Shown here: one piece after another, positions 16,822 through 26,398 of the stretch
Position numbering within the stretch: position 1 is the first letter of the stretch
Layout of the letters: each line of letters begins with the position of its first letter
Assembly (NCBI GenBank): GCA_023404095.1
Contig: JAEYDD010000030.1
Location: 124,001-188,000 of the forward strand
Length of the DNA stretch: 64,000 nt
DNA from: Pseudomonadota bacterium
Lineage (GTDB): Bacteria; Pseudomonadota; Alphaproteobacteria; Rhizobiales; Rhizobiaceae
Reading direction: 5' to 3'
The notes under the pieces: model-generated
Told to the model about the DNA's origin: nothing
The model's database searches: none
Seen by the model: only the letters and a program-made list of their open reading frames with translations
Position numbers and translations under genes: made by a program

Positions 16822-17973
16822 TTGGCAGAGATCGTGTTTGTCTCGCGGGAGATTGATCCCGCAGAAAACCGCGTCGCGGCATCTACCGAAACCGTGAAGA
16901 AGATGAAGTCTCTCGGCTTCGACGTTATCGTCGAGGCGGGAGCAGGCCTTGCATCGCGCATCGCCGATGGCGAATACGAGGCGGCAGGTGCCAGGATCGG
17001 CGTCGCCGCTGACGCCACGAACGCCGACGTCGTGCTCAAGGTGCGGCGGCCGGCCGACAAGGAAATCAAAGGATACAAGCCCGGCGCGATCGTGATTGCG
17101 ATCATGGATCCCTACGGCAATGACAAGGCGCTGGCCGCAATGGCCAAGGCGGGGCTTGTGACGTTTGCCATGGAACTGATGCCGCGCATCACGCGTGCCC
17201 AGTCGATGGACGTGCTTTCCTCGCAGGCAAACCTCGCCGGCTATCAGGCGGTGATCGACGCGGCCAGCGAATATGACCGCGCCATGCCGATGATGATGAC
17301 GGCGGCCGGCACCGTGCCTGCGGCCAAGGTCTTCGTCATGGGGGCTGGCGTGGCCGGCCTGCAGGCGATAGCGACCGCGCGCCGTTTGGGAGCTGCGGTA
17401 TCCGCCACCGACGTTCGCCCCGCTGCCAAGGAACAGGTTGCCTCTCTCGGCGCCAAGTTCATCGCTGTCGAGGACGAGGAGTTCAAGGCAGCCGAGACCG
17501 CCGGCGGCTATGCCAAGGAAATGTCGAAGGAGTACCAGGCAAAACAGGCCGCATTGGTGGCAGAGCACATTGCCAAGCAGGACATCGTCATCACGACCGC
17601 GCTGATCCCCGGCCGCCCCGCGCCGCGGCTCGTCACCCGCGACATGCTGAAGAGCATGAAGGCCGGCTCCATCGCCGTCGATCTTGCCGTCGAGCGCGGC
17701 GGCAACGTCGAGGGCGTCGAAGCCGGCAGGGTGGCCGAGGTCGAGGGCGTCAAGGTCATCGGCTATCTGAACGTGCCAGGCCGCATCGCGGCGTCCGCGT
17801 CGCTGCTCTATGCCAAGAACCTTGTCACCTTCCTCGAGACGCTCGTCAGCAAGGAAACCAGGACGCTTGCCGTCGATCCCGACGACGAACTGGTGAAGGC
17901 GACCATGCTGACGCGCGATGGCGCCGTCGTTCATCCGAACTTCGCCGCCGCCCAGATGAAGGGAGAAGCATGA
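16822..17973 (+). CDS. pntAA: Proton-translocating NAD(P)+ transhydrogenase, subunit alpha part 1
   Basis: This 383-residue protein is the soluble NAD(H)-binding domain I of the three-subunit type transhydrogenase (as in Rhodospirillum), which couples hydride transfer between NADH and NADP+ to proton entry. REIDPAENRVAA near the N-terminus, the RITRAQSMDVLSSQANLAGY segment and the Rossmann motif GAGVAGLQAIATARRLGA are diagnostic. A TTG start at 16822 is chosen because a strong GGGGGAGG lies 7 bases before it; no ATG is available nearby. The stop overlaps the next gene by four bases (ATGA), indicating translational coupling. Confidence 0.93.
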   Translation: MAEIVFVSREIDPAENRVAASTETVKKMKSLGFDVIVEAGAGLASRIADGEYEAAGARIGVAADATNADVVLKVRRPADKEIKGYKPGAIVIAIMDPYGNDKALAAMAKAGLVTFAMELMPRITRAQSMDVLSSQANLAGYQAVIDAASEYDRAMPMMMTAAGTVPAAKVFVMGAGVAGLQAIATARRLGAAVSATDVRPAAKEQVASLGAKFIAVEDEEFKAAETAGGYAKEMSKEYQAKQAALVAEHIAKQDIVITTALIPGRPAPRLVTRDMLKSMKAGSIAVDLAVERGGNVEGVEAGRVAEVEGVKVIGYLNVPGRIAASASLLYAKNLVTFLETLVSKETRTLAVDPDDELVKATMLTRDGAVVHPNFAAAQMKGEA

Positions 17974-18383
17974 TGGCCAACGAACTCCTGGACAAGGCAA
18001 TCTCCGATCTCGAGCGTGCGGTGGAGGCCGTGCGCACGGCGGCCGAATACGTACCGGAGGCGGCGGGTGCCGCCGCCCACGGCGTCTCCGGCGGAGCAAT
18101 CGATCCGTTCGTCTTCCGGCTTGCGATCTTCGTGCTGTCGATCTTCGTCGGCTACTATGTCGTCTGGTCGGTCACCCCCGCACTGCACACGCCGCTGATG
18201 GCGGTGACGAACGCGATCTCGTCGGTCATCGTCGTCGGCGCGCTGCTTGCCGTCGGCATCTCGCTTTCCGGCGTTGCGACCGGCTTCGGCTTCGTCGCCC
18301 TTGTCCTCGCCTCCGTCAACATCTTCGGCGGCTTCCTCGTCACCCAGCGCATGCTGGCGATGTACAAGAAAAAAGAGAAGTGA
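17970..18383 (+). CDS. pntAB: Transhydrogenase subunit alpha part 2 (membrane domain)
   Basis: This 137-residue protein supplies the first part of the membrane domain II of the transhydrogenase. A short N-terminal tail leads into at least three hydrophobic helices: FVFRLAIFVLSIFVGYYVVW (about 49-68), VTNAISSVIVVGALLAVGIS and FGFVALVLASVNIFGGFLVT. The end FGGFLVTQRMLAMYKKKEK is typical of the subunit. It begins with two ATG codons inside the end of pntAA and is followed by pntB after 10 bases. Confidence 0.93.
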   Translation: MMANELLDKAISDLERAVEAVRTAAEYVPEAAGAAAHGVSGGAIDPFVFRLAIFVLSIFVGYYVVWSVTPALHTPLMAVTNAISSVIVVGALLAVGISLSGVATGFGFVALVLASVNIFGGFLVTQRMLAMYKKKEK

Positions 18384-18393
18384 GGCTGCGCTG

Positions 18394-19791
18394 ATGTCCC
18401 CGAATATTGCAGCCTTCCTCTATCTCGTCTCGGGCGTCCTGTTCATCATGGCGCTGCGCGGGCTGTCGCATCCGACCACGAGCCGGCGCGGCAACATGCT
18501 GGGCATGACCGGCATGGCGATCGCCATCCTCACGACCCTGCTGCTGGCGACGCCGTCCCTGGGCGGGCTTGCGCTCATCGTCCTCGGCCTCGCGATCGGC
18601 GGCGGGGCGGGGGCCTATATCGCCCGGTCGATCCCGATGACGTCGATGCCGCAGCTGGTGGCTGGATTCCACTCGCTGGTCGGCCTTGCCGCCGTCCTCG
18701 TCGCGGCGGCAGCACTCTATTCGCCGTCGGCCTTCGGCATCGGCGAGGTCGGCTCGATCCACGGCCAGGCGCTGGTCGAGATGGCGCTCGGCGTTGCGAT
18801 CGGCGCGATCACGTTTACCGGCTCGATCATCGCCTTTTTGAAACTCGACGGACGCATGTCGGGCAAGCCGATCCTGCTTCCCAGCCGCCACGTGATCAAT
18901 GCGGTGCTGCTGGCCCTTATCGTTGCCTTCATCGCCGTGCTGGCAACGAGCGAGAGCCATTTCGCCTTCTGGGCGATCGTGGCGCTGTCGCTGGTGCTTG
19001 GCGTGCTGATCATCGTGCCGATCGGCGGAGCGGACATGCCGGTCGTCGTCTCGATGCTGAACTCCTATTCGGGCTGGGCGGCCGCCGGTATCGGCTTCAC
19101 GCTCGGCAACCTCGCGCTGATCATCACGGGCGCGCTGGTCGGTTCCTCGGGCGCGATCCTGTCCTACATCATGTGCAAGGGCATGAACCGTTCGTTCATC
19201 TCGGTCATTCTTGGCGGTTTCGGCGGCGAGACGGCGGCTGCGGCCGACGACGGCATCCAGCGCACCGTCAAGCAGGGCTCGGCCGACGACGCGGCCTTCC
19301 TGATGGCGAACGCCTCGAAGGTCATCATCGTACCGGGCTACGGCATGGCGGTGGCACAGGCGCAGCATGCGCTACGCGAGCTGGCCGACAAGCTGAAGGC
19401 GAACGGCGTGGAGGTGAAGTACGCGATCCATCCCGTCGCAGGCCGCATGCCCGGCCATATGAACGTGCTGCTTGCCGAAGCAAACGTACCCTACGACGAG
19501 GTGTTCGAGCTGGAGGACATCAACTCCGAGTTCGCGCAGGCTGACGTCGCCTACGTGATCGGCGCCAACGACGTGACCAATCCGGCCGCCCGCGACGACA
19601 AGTCCTCGCCGATCTACGGCATGCCGATCCTCGACGTGGACAAGGCCAAGACCTGCCTGTTCGTCAAGCGCTCGCTGGGTTCCGGCTATGCCGGCATCGA
19701 CAACACGCTATTCTACAAGGACGGCACGATGATGCTGCTCGGCGACGCCAAGAAGATGACCGAGGACATCGTCAAGGCGATGAACCACTAA
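18394..19791 (+). CDS. pntB: Proton-translocating NAD(P)+ transhydrogenase, subunit beta
   Basis: This 465-residue protein has an N-terminal membrane part of eight to nine helices (about 1-270) and a C-terminal NADP(H)-binding domain III (about 290-460). Domain III has VIIVPGYGMAVAQAQHAL, YAIHPVAGRMPGHMNVLLAEANVPYDEV and the VIGANDVTNPAA motif. It completes the enzyme with pntAA and pntAB; the complex makes NADPH at the expense of proton motive force. The gene is the last of the operon and is followed by a clear terminator. Confidence 0.95.
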   Translation: MSPNIAAFLYLVSGVLFIMALRGLSHPTTSRRGNMLGMTGMAIAILTTLLLATPSLGGLALIVLGLAIGGGAGAYIARSIPMTSMPQLVAGFHSLVGLAAVLVAAAALYSPSAFGIGEVGSIHGQALVEMALGVAIGAITFTGSIIAFLKLDGRMSGKPILLPSRHVINAVLLALIVAFIAVLATSESHFAFWAIVALSLVLGVLIIVPIGGADMPVVVSMLNSYSGWAAAGIGFTLGNLALIITGALVGSSGAILSYIMCKGMNRSFISVILGGFGGETAAAADDGIQRTVKQGSADDAAFLMANASKVIIVPGYGMAVAQAQHALRELADKLKANGVEVKYAIHPVAGRMPGHMNVLLAEANVPYDEVFELEDINSEFAQADVAYVIGANDVTNPAARDDKSSPIYGMPILDVDKAKTCLFVKRSLGSGYAGIDNTLFYKDGTMMLLGDAKKMTEDIVKAMNH

Positions 19792-19817
19792 GGCGAAGCG
19801 TGACGCCCTTCCTTTGA

Positions 19818-19850
19818 CAAATGCCCGCCCCCATCCGGCGGGCATTTTCG
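19818..19850 (+). terminator. Rho-independent terminator of the pnt operon
   Basis: The stem AATGCCCGCC/GGCGGGCATT with loop CCCATCC lies 27 bases after the pntB stop, with TTTT at its 3' end (19845-19848). It is a textbook intrinsic terminator on the plus strand. Confidence 0.85.
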
Positions 19851-19939
19851 TTGCCGACAGCGAGAATGGGCGAGAGGGCGGGGCATGCTTGAGATGACAT
19901 GCCGATGATGCGGCGCTGGAACTCCCTTCGATAGGCATG

Positions 19940-19971
19940 AAAAAGCCCGGAGAACGAGGCGCTCTCCGGGC
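19940..19971 (-). terminator. Rho-independent terminator of the TPR lipoprotein gene
   Basis: The stem GCCCGGAGA/TCTCCGGGC (19945-19953 and 19963-19971), read on the minus strand, is followed by five T residues. It faces the pntB terminator across a short convergent region. Confidence 0.85.
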
Positions 19972-20022
19972 CTTATCATAAAGGCAGTCGATGCAGGCGT
20001 GCGGTGCCCCGCTGTTGGGCCC

Positions 20023-20910
20023 TCAAGCCGCGCCGCCGCGGGTGCGCGCGACGCCGTCCTTGGCCGGCTGGTAGTTCGGATCGAGGCGTACGGCATGCGA
20101 ATAGGACTTCGCGGCTTTTGCCGTCTCGCCGCGGCGTTCGTAGATCAGCGCCTGGTTCGTCCAGGATTCGGCATTGTTGCCGTCGAGACCGATCGCGGTG
20201 TTGAAGTCGGCAAACGCGTTGTCGTCGTCGCCCTGCGCCGCATAAGACAGGCCGCGGCCGTTATAGGGCTCTGCCGAGCTCGGAGACAGCGAGATGGCCT
20301 TGGAGAAATCCTCGATCGCCGGGCCGTGCTGGCCGCGCCGCTGATAGATCAGGCCGCGGTTGTGGTAAGCGCGCGGGTCGGTGGTGTCGAGGGAGATCGC
20401 CTTGTTGAAGTCGTTGAAGGCCTCGTCAATCCGGCCGGCCTGCCGATAGAGGTTGCCGCGGCCGATATAGGCGACGTCGTAGTTCGGATTGATCTGCAAC
20501 GCCATGTTGTAGTCGGAGGCGGCCTCGGACTGCTTGCCCATGCTGCGCAGCACCAGCGCGCGGTTGGCATAGGCCTGGTAGAAGCGCGGATTGAGCTCGA
20601 TGGCGCGATTGAAATCGTCGACAGCCTTGCGGGATTCGCCCGCGCGGCCGTAGGCCGACCCGCGCACGTTGTAGCCTTCAGGATCCTGCGGGTTGGCGGC
20701 GATTACGCTGGAAAGAGAGGAGATGTTCTCCGTGGAGCCCTGGGCGCGTTCGACGCGGATGACGTCGGTGGACGTGCTGGCGCTCTGGCATGCAGACAGC
20801 GAAATCGCGGCAATGACCGTGAAGAGCGCTGCGGAAACGGGCCGGCGAAGGTCCGATGCGGGAGCAAGACGTTTCAGGTTGGAAGTCGATTGCCCCGTGA
20901 GTGCTGCCAT
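20023..20910 (-). CDS. TPR repeat lipoprotein
   Basis: This 295-residue protein has a lipoprotein signal with lipobox LSAC (C41) preceded by a hydrophobic stretch. About six to seven tetratricopeptide repeats span residues 60-285, including YNVRGSAYGRAGESRKAVDDFNRAIELNP, YANRALVLRSMGKQSEAASDYNMALQINP and YHNRGLIYQRRGQHGPAIEDFSKAISLSP. It is probably anchored to a membrane facing the periplasm, and TPR domains bind partner proteins. It resembles the NlpI type of outer membrane TPR lipoproteins in layout, but equivalence is not shown. The start at 20910 is chosen so that the signal peptide is complete. It lies 293 bases downstream of rpsU. Confidence 0.85.
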   Translation of the reverse strand: MAALTGQSTSNLKRLAPASDLRRPVSAALFTVIAAISLSACQSASTSTDVIRVERAQGSTENISSLSSVIAANPQDPEGYNVRGSAYGRAGESRKAVDDFNRAIELNPRFYQAYANRALVLRSMGKQSEAASDYNMALQINPNYDVAYIGRGNLYRQAGRIDEAFNDFNKAISLDTTDPRAYHNRGLIYQRRGQHGPAIEDFSKAISLSPSSAEPYNGRGLSYAAQGDDDNAFADFNTAIGLDGNNAESWTNQALIYERRGETAKAAKSYSHAVRLDPNYQPAKDGVARTRGGAA

Positions 20911-21134
20911 TTTCAAGATATCGTCCCTCAACAAGGCGCGTCCGCGCCAGATCCTGCATCGATTTTGGCCGCATGCGTCCGCCAGCAGGCGATTTGCCAT
21001 CCGGCAATGCGGGGCCGAATTATCCGGCTCCTGCGCGCATTGGCCTGGCGCCAAGGCTTGTCCGACGCCACCGGCCTTTACCGCTTTGCGGCTGCCGGGC
21101 GATGCGTCTACCTCCGGGTTGCCCCGAACGCATC

Positions 21135-21167
21135 AAAAAAGGCGGCGGCGATAGCTTCGCCCCCGCC
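21135..21167 (-). terminator. Rho-independent terminator of rpsU
   Basis: On the minus strand the stem GGCGGGGGCGA/TCGCCGCCGCC with a five-base loop is followed by six T residues (complement of 21135-21140). It begins about 37 bases after the rpsU stop codon. Confidence 0.8.
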
Positions 21168-21203
21168 AGACCTTGCATCTGAAAACGTCGAAAAAACGAC
21201 GGA

Positions 21204-21431
21204 TCAACGAGCCGTACGGCCGCCGCTGACCAGACCTTCGCGCTGAGCGCGCTTGCGCGCGAGCTTGCGAACGCGGCGAACGGCTTCGGCCTTTTCGCGT
21301 GCGCGCTTCTGCGACGGTTTCTCGTAGTAGTCACGCATCTTCATTTCGCGGAAGATGCCTTCGCGCTGCATCTTCTTCTTGAGAGCGCGGAGCGCCTGAT
21401 CGACGTTGTTATCGCGGACTAGTACCTGCAC
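21204..21431 (-). CDS. rpsU: 30S ribosomal protein S21
   Basis: This 75-residue basic protein is ribosomal protein S21 (bS21). It has the conserved beginning MQVLVRDNNVDQALRALKKK and the family segment REMKMRDYYEKPSQKRAREKAEAVRR. S21 sits near the anti-Shine-Dalgarno end of 16S rRNA and helps mRNA binding. The start codon is GTG, with AAGGAACGGGA upstream. It is a single gene with its own terminator. Rhizobia often have two rpsU copies; only this one is in the window. Confidence 0.96.
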   Translation of the reverse strand: MQVLVRDNNVDQALRALKKKMQREGIFREMKMRDYYEKPSQKRAREKAEAVRRVRKLARKRAQREGLVSGGRTAR

Positions 21432-21745
21432 GAGTATCCCGTTCCTTTGGTTTGTGTTGGAAGCCTCGGGGCATCAGGTCAACGAGGCAATACATAATTC
21501 GCTTCGCAGCCCGGAGGACGTGCGATTGGGAGGTCGGATACCAGATCGGCAGGCGGAAGTCCAGACGGTTCGGCGCAAAGCCGTGCAAAATTAACTGTTC
21601 GCCGAGCGGCTGCCTCGGGCGCTCCGCCGGATGTCGCATGCTGCACAAGCGCGCCGCAATGCGTCGCAAAGAAAACGTTGTAACTTTGCCAGATTTGCTT
21701 TCTATCCACGACACGGAAATGACCCGGACATACGGAGTAAGGCGG
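21432..21745. other. Intergenic region, 314 bp, divergent rpsU and sox promoters
   Basis: No gene is seen here. The region must hold the promoters of rpsU (minus strand) and of the sox operon (plus strand). An open frame that continues upstream from soxB to 21452 is cysteine- and arginine-rich, lacks a ribosome binding site and does not resemble the SoxB family, so it is treated as untranslated leader. Confidence 0.5.
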
Positions 21746-22999
21746 ATGCGCAAATATTCGGTCTTCGCCGTCGCACGCGAGGCGCTGCGCGGCCACAAGG
21801 GCTGGGAGCCCCAGTGGGTTTCTCCCGAGCCGCGCAAGGAATACGACGTCATCATCGTCGGCGGCGGCGGTCATGGCCTGGGTGCCGCCTACTATCTCGC
21901 CAAGGAGCACGGCATCACCAATGTCGCGGTGATCGAGAAGGGCTGGCTCGGCGGCGGCAATACCGGCCGTAACACCACCATCATCCGCTCCAACTATCTC
22001 TATGACGAGAGCATGGACATCTACGAGCACTCGCTCAAGCTCTGGGAAGGGCTGAGCCAGGAGCTCAACTACAACGTCATGTACTCGCCGCGCGGCGTGA
22101 TGATGCTGTCGCACAACATTCACGACAGGCAGTCCTTCAAGCGTCATATTCACGCCAACCGGCTGCACGGTATCGACAACGAATGGCTGACGCCGGAGCA
22201 GGCAAAGGATTTCTGTCCGCCGCTCGACATCTCCGCCACCGCCCGCTACCCCATCAACGGGGCGGCCCTGCAGCGCCGCGGCGGTACCGCCCGCCACGAC
22301 GCGGTCGCCTGGGGCTATGCGCGCGCGGCGTCCGACCGCGGCGTGCACATCATCCAGAACTGCGAGGTCAAGGGCATCCGGCGCGGGCCGGGCGGCGAGG
22401 TCACGGGCGTGGAGACCTCGCGCGGCTTCATCGGCGCCAAGAAGATCGCGGTTTCGGCCTCCGGCCACAACTCGGTGATCATGTCGATGGCCGACGTACG
22501 CTTGCCGCTGCATTCGGTACCGCTGCAGGCGCTCGTTTCCGAGCCGATGAAGCCGATCTTCCCCTGCGTCGTCATGTCGAACACGGTTCACGCCTATATT
22601 TCGCAGTCGGACAAGGGCGAGCTCGTCATCGGTGCGGGCACCGACCAGTACAACTCCTATTCACAGACCGGTGGCCTGCAGATCATCACGCATACGCTCG
22701 ATGCCATTTGCGAGCTCTTCCCGATGTTCCGCCGCGTCAAGATGATGCGCCAGTGGGGCGGCATCACCGACAACACGCCGGACCGCTCGGCGATCCAGGG
22801 TGTCACGCCCGTTCCGAACCTCTTCGTCAACTGCGGCTGGGGTACGGGCGGCTTCAAGGCGACGCCGGGCTCGGCGCACCTGTTCGCCCATCTGATCGCC
22901 AAGGGCGAGCCGCACAAGCTCGCCTCCGGTCTGACGCTCGACCGCTTCCGGACGGGGCGCCTGATCGACGAGGCCGCGGCCGCCGCGGTGGCGCATTGA
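21746..22999 (+). CDS. soxB: Sarcosine oxidase, beta subunit
   Basis: This 417-residue flavoprotein has an N-terminal FAD-binding Rossmann motif VIIVGGGGHGLGAAYYLA (about 36-53), GNTGRNTTIIRSNY, and a C-terminal FAD segment VPNLFVNCGWGTGGFKATPGS. SoxB carries the site of sarcosine oxidation and the covalent FMN in the four-subunit enzyme, which converts sarcosine to glycine with transfer of the one-carbon unit to tetrahydrofolate. The length equals that of known SoxB proteins when the ATG at 21746 is used. It opens a tightly packed soxBDAG operon; soxD follows after 64 bases. Confidence 0.95.
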   Translation: MRKYSVFAVAREALRGHKGWEPQWVSPEPRKEYDVIIVGGGGHGLGAAYYLAKEHGITNVAVIEKGWLGGGNTGRNTTIIRSNYLYDESMDIYEHSLKLWEGLSQELNYNVMYSPRGVMMLSHNIHDRQSFKRHIHANRLHGIDNEWLTPEQAKDFCPPLDISATARYPINGAALQRRGGTARHDAVAWGYARAASDRGVHIIQNCEVKGIRRGPGGEVTGVETSRGFIGAKKIAVSASGHNSVIMSMADVRLPLHSVPLQALVSEPMKPIFPCVVMSNTVHAYISQSDKGELVIGAGTDQYNSYSQTGGLQIITHTLDAICELFPMFRRVKMMRQWGGITDNTPDRSAIQGVTPVPNLFVNCGWGTGGFKATPGSAHLFAHLIAKGEPHKLASGLTLDRFRTGRLIDEAAAAAVAH

Positions 23000-23063
23000 A
23001 CCCATTTTTCCCCGCGCGCCCGGCAGCCCATCGCTGCTGCCGGTGCGGGACAGGAGAGACCGC

Positions 23064-23408
23064 ATGCTAATGATCTATTGCCCCTATTGCGAGGAAGAGC
23101 GCTCCGAACTCGAGTTCCGCCACGGCGGCGATGCGCATATCGCGCGTCCAACCAACATCGCCGACATCAGCGACGAGGAGTTCGAGGAGTTCTTCTTCCT
23201 GCGCGACAACCCCAAGGGCCTCATCTTCGAGCGCTGGCGCCACATCCATGGTTGCGGCCGCTTCTTCAATGCCGCGCGCGATACCGTCAGCGACAAGTTC
23301 TACGCCAGCTACAAGGCTGGCGAGCCTAAGCCCGATCTATCAGCCGTCCATCCGGCCACGGAGAAGACGGTCGAGACCTATGAAGCTACGGAAGGGACTG
23401 CGAAATGA
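23064..23408 (+). CDS. soxD: Sarcosine oxidase, delta subunit
   Basis: This 114-residue protein is the small zinc-binding subunit of heterotetrameric sarcosine oxidase. It shows CPYC near the N-terminus, the histidine of EFRHGGDAHIARP, and the family segments EEFFFLRDNPKG and RWRHIHGCGRFFNAARDT. The CPYC, H and GC residues form the expected zinc site. GGAG lies 7 bases before the ATG. Its stop overlaps soxA by four bases (ATGA). Confidence 0.95.
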   Translation: MLMIYCPYCEEERSELEFRHGGDAHIARPTNIADISDEEFEEFFFLRDNPKGLIFERWRHIHGCGRFFNAARDTVSDKFYASYKAGEPKPDLSAVHPATEKTVETYEATEGTAK

Positions 23409-26398
23409 GCGGCGCCAATCGCATTGCCGGTCAGGGCCGCCTGACGCCAGCCAGGACTGCGCGATTTACCTTTGACGGAAAGAGCTATGAGGCGCTGGAG
23501 GGCGATACGGTCGCCTCGGCGCTGCTTGCCAACGGAGTTCACCTCGTCGGCCGCTCGTTCAAGTATCACCGGCCGCGCGGAATCGTGTCCGCCGGTCCCG
23601 AAGAGCCGAATGCGCTGATCGACGTGGCCCGTGATACCGCGCGCCGCCAGCCGAACGTGCGCGCCACGGTGCAGGAAGTCTTCGACGGCATGAAGGTGAC
23701 CTCGCAGAACCGCTGGCCCTCGCTCACCTTCGACGTGGGCGGGCTGAACAACCTGATGTCGCCGTTCTTCGCCGCCGGCTTCTACTACAAGACCTTCATG
23801 TGGCCAAAGGCTGCTTGGGAAAAGGTTTACGAGCCCGTCATCCGTCGGGCCGCTGGCCTCGGCACGGCGCCCACGGAAGAAGACCCAGACCACTATGCAA
23901 ACCGCTACGCCACCTGCGACGTGCTTGTCGTCGGCGCAGGGGTGGCGGGTCTCTCGGCGGCGCTGTCGGCAGCTGCGACCGGTGCCCGCGTCATACTCTG
24001 CGACGAGCAGCCAGAGGTCGGTGGTGCCCTGCACTACGACCGTTCGGTCACCGTCGATGGCAAGGAAGGCTTCGTCTGGGCGCAGGAGGCGGCCGCAAGG
24101 CTCGCGGCGATGGAGAACGTCACCGTGCTCTCCCGCACCACGGCGTTCGGGTACTACAATCACAATTTCGTCGGTCTCGTCGAACGCGTGACCGACCATG
24201 TCGCCCGCCCCGATCGCAGGGCGCCGCGCGAACGGCTGTGGCAGGTGCGCGCCAAGCGCGTCATCCTCGCCACCGGCGCGATCGAACGGCACATGGTGTT
24301 CGGCAACAACGATCGGCCCGGCATCATGCTGGCATCGGCCGCGCGCACCTATCTCAACCATTTCGGCGTTGCTGTCGGCAAGAAGGTGGCGATCTATACG
24401 GCCAACGATTCGGCCTACGAGGCCGCGTTCGACCTGAAGCGCGCCGGCGTGCAGATCGCGGCCGTCATCGACAGCCGCAGCAAGCCGGGCGATGCGGTCC
24501 TCAACGAGGCTCGCAGCCACGGCATCGAGGTTCTGACAGGCCATTCGGTGATCGACACCAAGGGCCATCGTCGCGTCTCCGCCATCACCGTCGTGCGCAA
24601 CGGCGGCAGCGGCAAGCGCACGATCGCGGTCGATGCTCTCTTGACCTCGGCCGGATGGACGCCGTCCGTACACCTGTTCTCGCAGTCGCGCGGCAAGGTC
24701 GCCTACAATGCCGAGACCGGGCAGTTCCTGCCGGGCACCTATGCGCAGGACTGCCTGTCGGTCGGCGCCTGCAACGGCACGAACGGTCTGCAGGCCACGA
24801 TCGAGGAGGCGCTGGCAGCCGGCGAGCTGATGGCGCGTGCCACCGGCAACCAGGGCGGCGAGAAGGTCGAACTGCGCGGCGAGAACGCGTTTGAATGGAC
24901 CGGCGGCATGGCGGGTGCGGCGGAAGGCGCGGGAGCGGATACGAACGTCAAGGCGTTCATAGACTTCCAGAACGACGTCTGCGCCAAGGACATCCGCCTT
25001 GCCGTGCGCGAGGGCATGCACTCGATCGAGCACATCAAGCGCTTCACGACAAACGGCATGGCGACCGACCAGGGCAAGCTTTCCAACCTGCACGGGCTTG
25101 CGATTGCAGCCGAGACGCTCGGCCGCGAGATCCCGAAGGTGGGCCTGACAACCTTCCGTGCGCCTTACACGCCGGTGACGTTCGGAACGATCATCAACCA
25201 TTCGCGCGGCGACCTGTTCGATCCGGCCCGCAAGACGCCGATGCATGCCTGGGAAGAGGCTCACGGGGCCATCTTTGAGGACGTCGGCAACTGGAAGCGC
25301 GCCTGGTACTACCCGCGCGCCGGCGAGACCATGCAGGAGGCGGTCGACCGCGAGTGCCGGACGGTGCGCCAGGTCGCAGGCCTGTTCGATGCCTCCACGC
25401 TCGGCAAGATCGAGGTTGTCGGCCCGGACGCGGCAGAATTCCTCAATCTCATGTATACCAACGCCTGGGATACGCTGAAGCCCGGCCGCTGCCGCTACGG
25501 CATCATGCTGCGCGAGGACGGCTTCGTCTATGACGACGGCGTCGTCGGCCGCATCGCCGAGGACCGATTCCACGTCACCACCACCACCGGCGGCGCGCCG
25601 CGGGTGATGAACCACATGGAAGACTACCTCCAGACCGAGTTCCCGCACCTGAAGGTGTGGCTGACCTCCACTACCGAACAGTGGGCGGTCATCGCCGTGC
25701 AGGGGCCGAAGGCGCGCGAGATCATCGCGCCGCTCGTCGAAGGCATCGACATCTCCAACGAAGCGTTCCCGCACATGAGCGTGCGTGAGGGCAAGATCTG
25801 CGGCGTGCCGACGCGGCTGTTCCGCATGTCGTTCACCGGCGAGGCGGGCTATGAAGTCAACGTTCCCGCCGACTACGGCCAGGCGGTATGGGAAGCGATC
25901 TGGGCCAGGGCGGAGGCGCTCGGCGCCTGCGCCTACGGCACGGAGACCATGCACGTGCTGCGCGCTGAGAAGGGCTACATCATCGTCGGCCAGGACACCG
26001 ACGGCACGGTGACGCCTTTCGACGCCGGTCTTGCCTGGGCGGTTTCGAAGAAGAAGACCGACTTTGTCGGCATTCGCGGCCTGAAGCGTCCGGATCTCGT
26101 CAAGGAGGGCCGCAAGCAGCTCGTCGGCCTCAGGACCAAGGATCCGAAGCTGGTGCTCGAGGAGGGGGCGCAGATCGTCGCCGATCCGAACCAGCCGGTG
26201 CCGATGAAGATGCTCGGCCACGTCACGTCGGCCTATTGGTCGGAGAATTGCGGGCATTCGATCGCATTTGCGCTGGTGGAGGGCGGTCATTCCCGTACGG
26301 GACAGACGCTCTACGTGCCGATGCCAGACCGCACGGTCGCGGTCGAGGTGACGGACATGGTGTTCATCGACAAGGAAGGAGCTCGCCTCAATGGCTGA
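23405..26398 (+). CDS. soxA: Sarcosine oxidase, alpha subunit
   Basis: This 997-residue protein is full length for SoxA. An N-terminal fer2-like region (about 15-100) with FKYHRPRGIVSAGPEEPNAL is followed by the NAD-binding Rossmann motif VLVVGAGVAGLSAALSAA (about 174-191), a two-domain flavin-enzyme-like body, and a C-terminal aminomethyltransferase (GCV_T-like) domain (about 610-990) that binds tetrahydrofolate. The GCV_T part shows FTGEAGYEVNVPADYG and ILATGAIERHMVF lies in the flavin part. Together with SoxB it channels the one-carbon group to folate. It overlaps soxG by eight bases. Confidence 0.95.
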   Translation: MSGANRIAGQGRLTPARTARFTFDGKSYEALEGDTVASALLANGVHLVGRSFKYHRPRGIVSAGPEEPNALIDVARDTARRQPNVRATVQEVFDGMKVTSQNRWPSLTFDVGGLNNLMSPFFAAGFYYKTFMWPKAAWEKVYEPVIRRAAGLGTAPTEEDPDHYANRYATCDVLVVGAGVAGLSAALSAAATGARVILCDEQPEVGGALHYDRSVTVDGKEGFVWAQEAAARLAAMENVTVLSRTTAFGYYNHNFVGLVERVTDHVARPDRRAPRERLWQVRAKRVILATGAIERHMVFGNNDRPGIMLASAARTYLNHFGVAVGKKVAIYTANDSAYEAAFDLKRAGVQIAAVIDSRSKPGDAVLNEARSHGIEVLTGHSVIDTKGHRRVSAITVVRNGGSGKRTIAVDALLTSAGWTPSVHLFSQSRGKVAYNAETGQFLPGTYAQDCLSVGACNGTNGLQATIEEALAAGELMARATGNQGGEKVELRGENAFEWTGGMAGAAEGAGADTNVKAFIDFQNDVCAKDIRLAVREGMHSIEHIKRFTTNGMATDQGKLSNLHGLAIAAETLGREIPKVGLTTFRAPYTPVTFGTIINHSRGDLFDPARKTPMHAWEEAHGAIFEDVGNWKRAWYYPRAGETMQEAVDRECRTVRQVAGLFDASTLGKIEVVGPDAAEFLNLMYTNAWDTLKPGRCRYGIMLREDGFVYDDGVVGRIAEDRFHVTTTTGGAPRVMNHMEDYLQTEFPHLKVWLTSTTEQWAVIAVQGPKAREIIAPLVEGIDISNEAFPHMSVREGKICGVPTRLFRMSFTGEAGYEVNVPADYGQAVWEAIWARAEALGACAYGTETMHVLRAEKGYIIVGQDTDGTVTPFDAGLAWAVSKKKTDFVGIRGLKRPDLVKEGRKQLVGLRTKDPKLVLEEGAQIVADPNQPVPMKMLGHVTSAYWSENCGHSIAFALVEGGHSRTGQTLYVPMPDRTVAVEVTDMVFIDKEGARLNG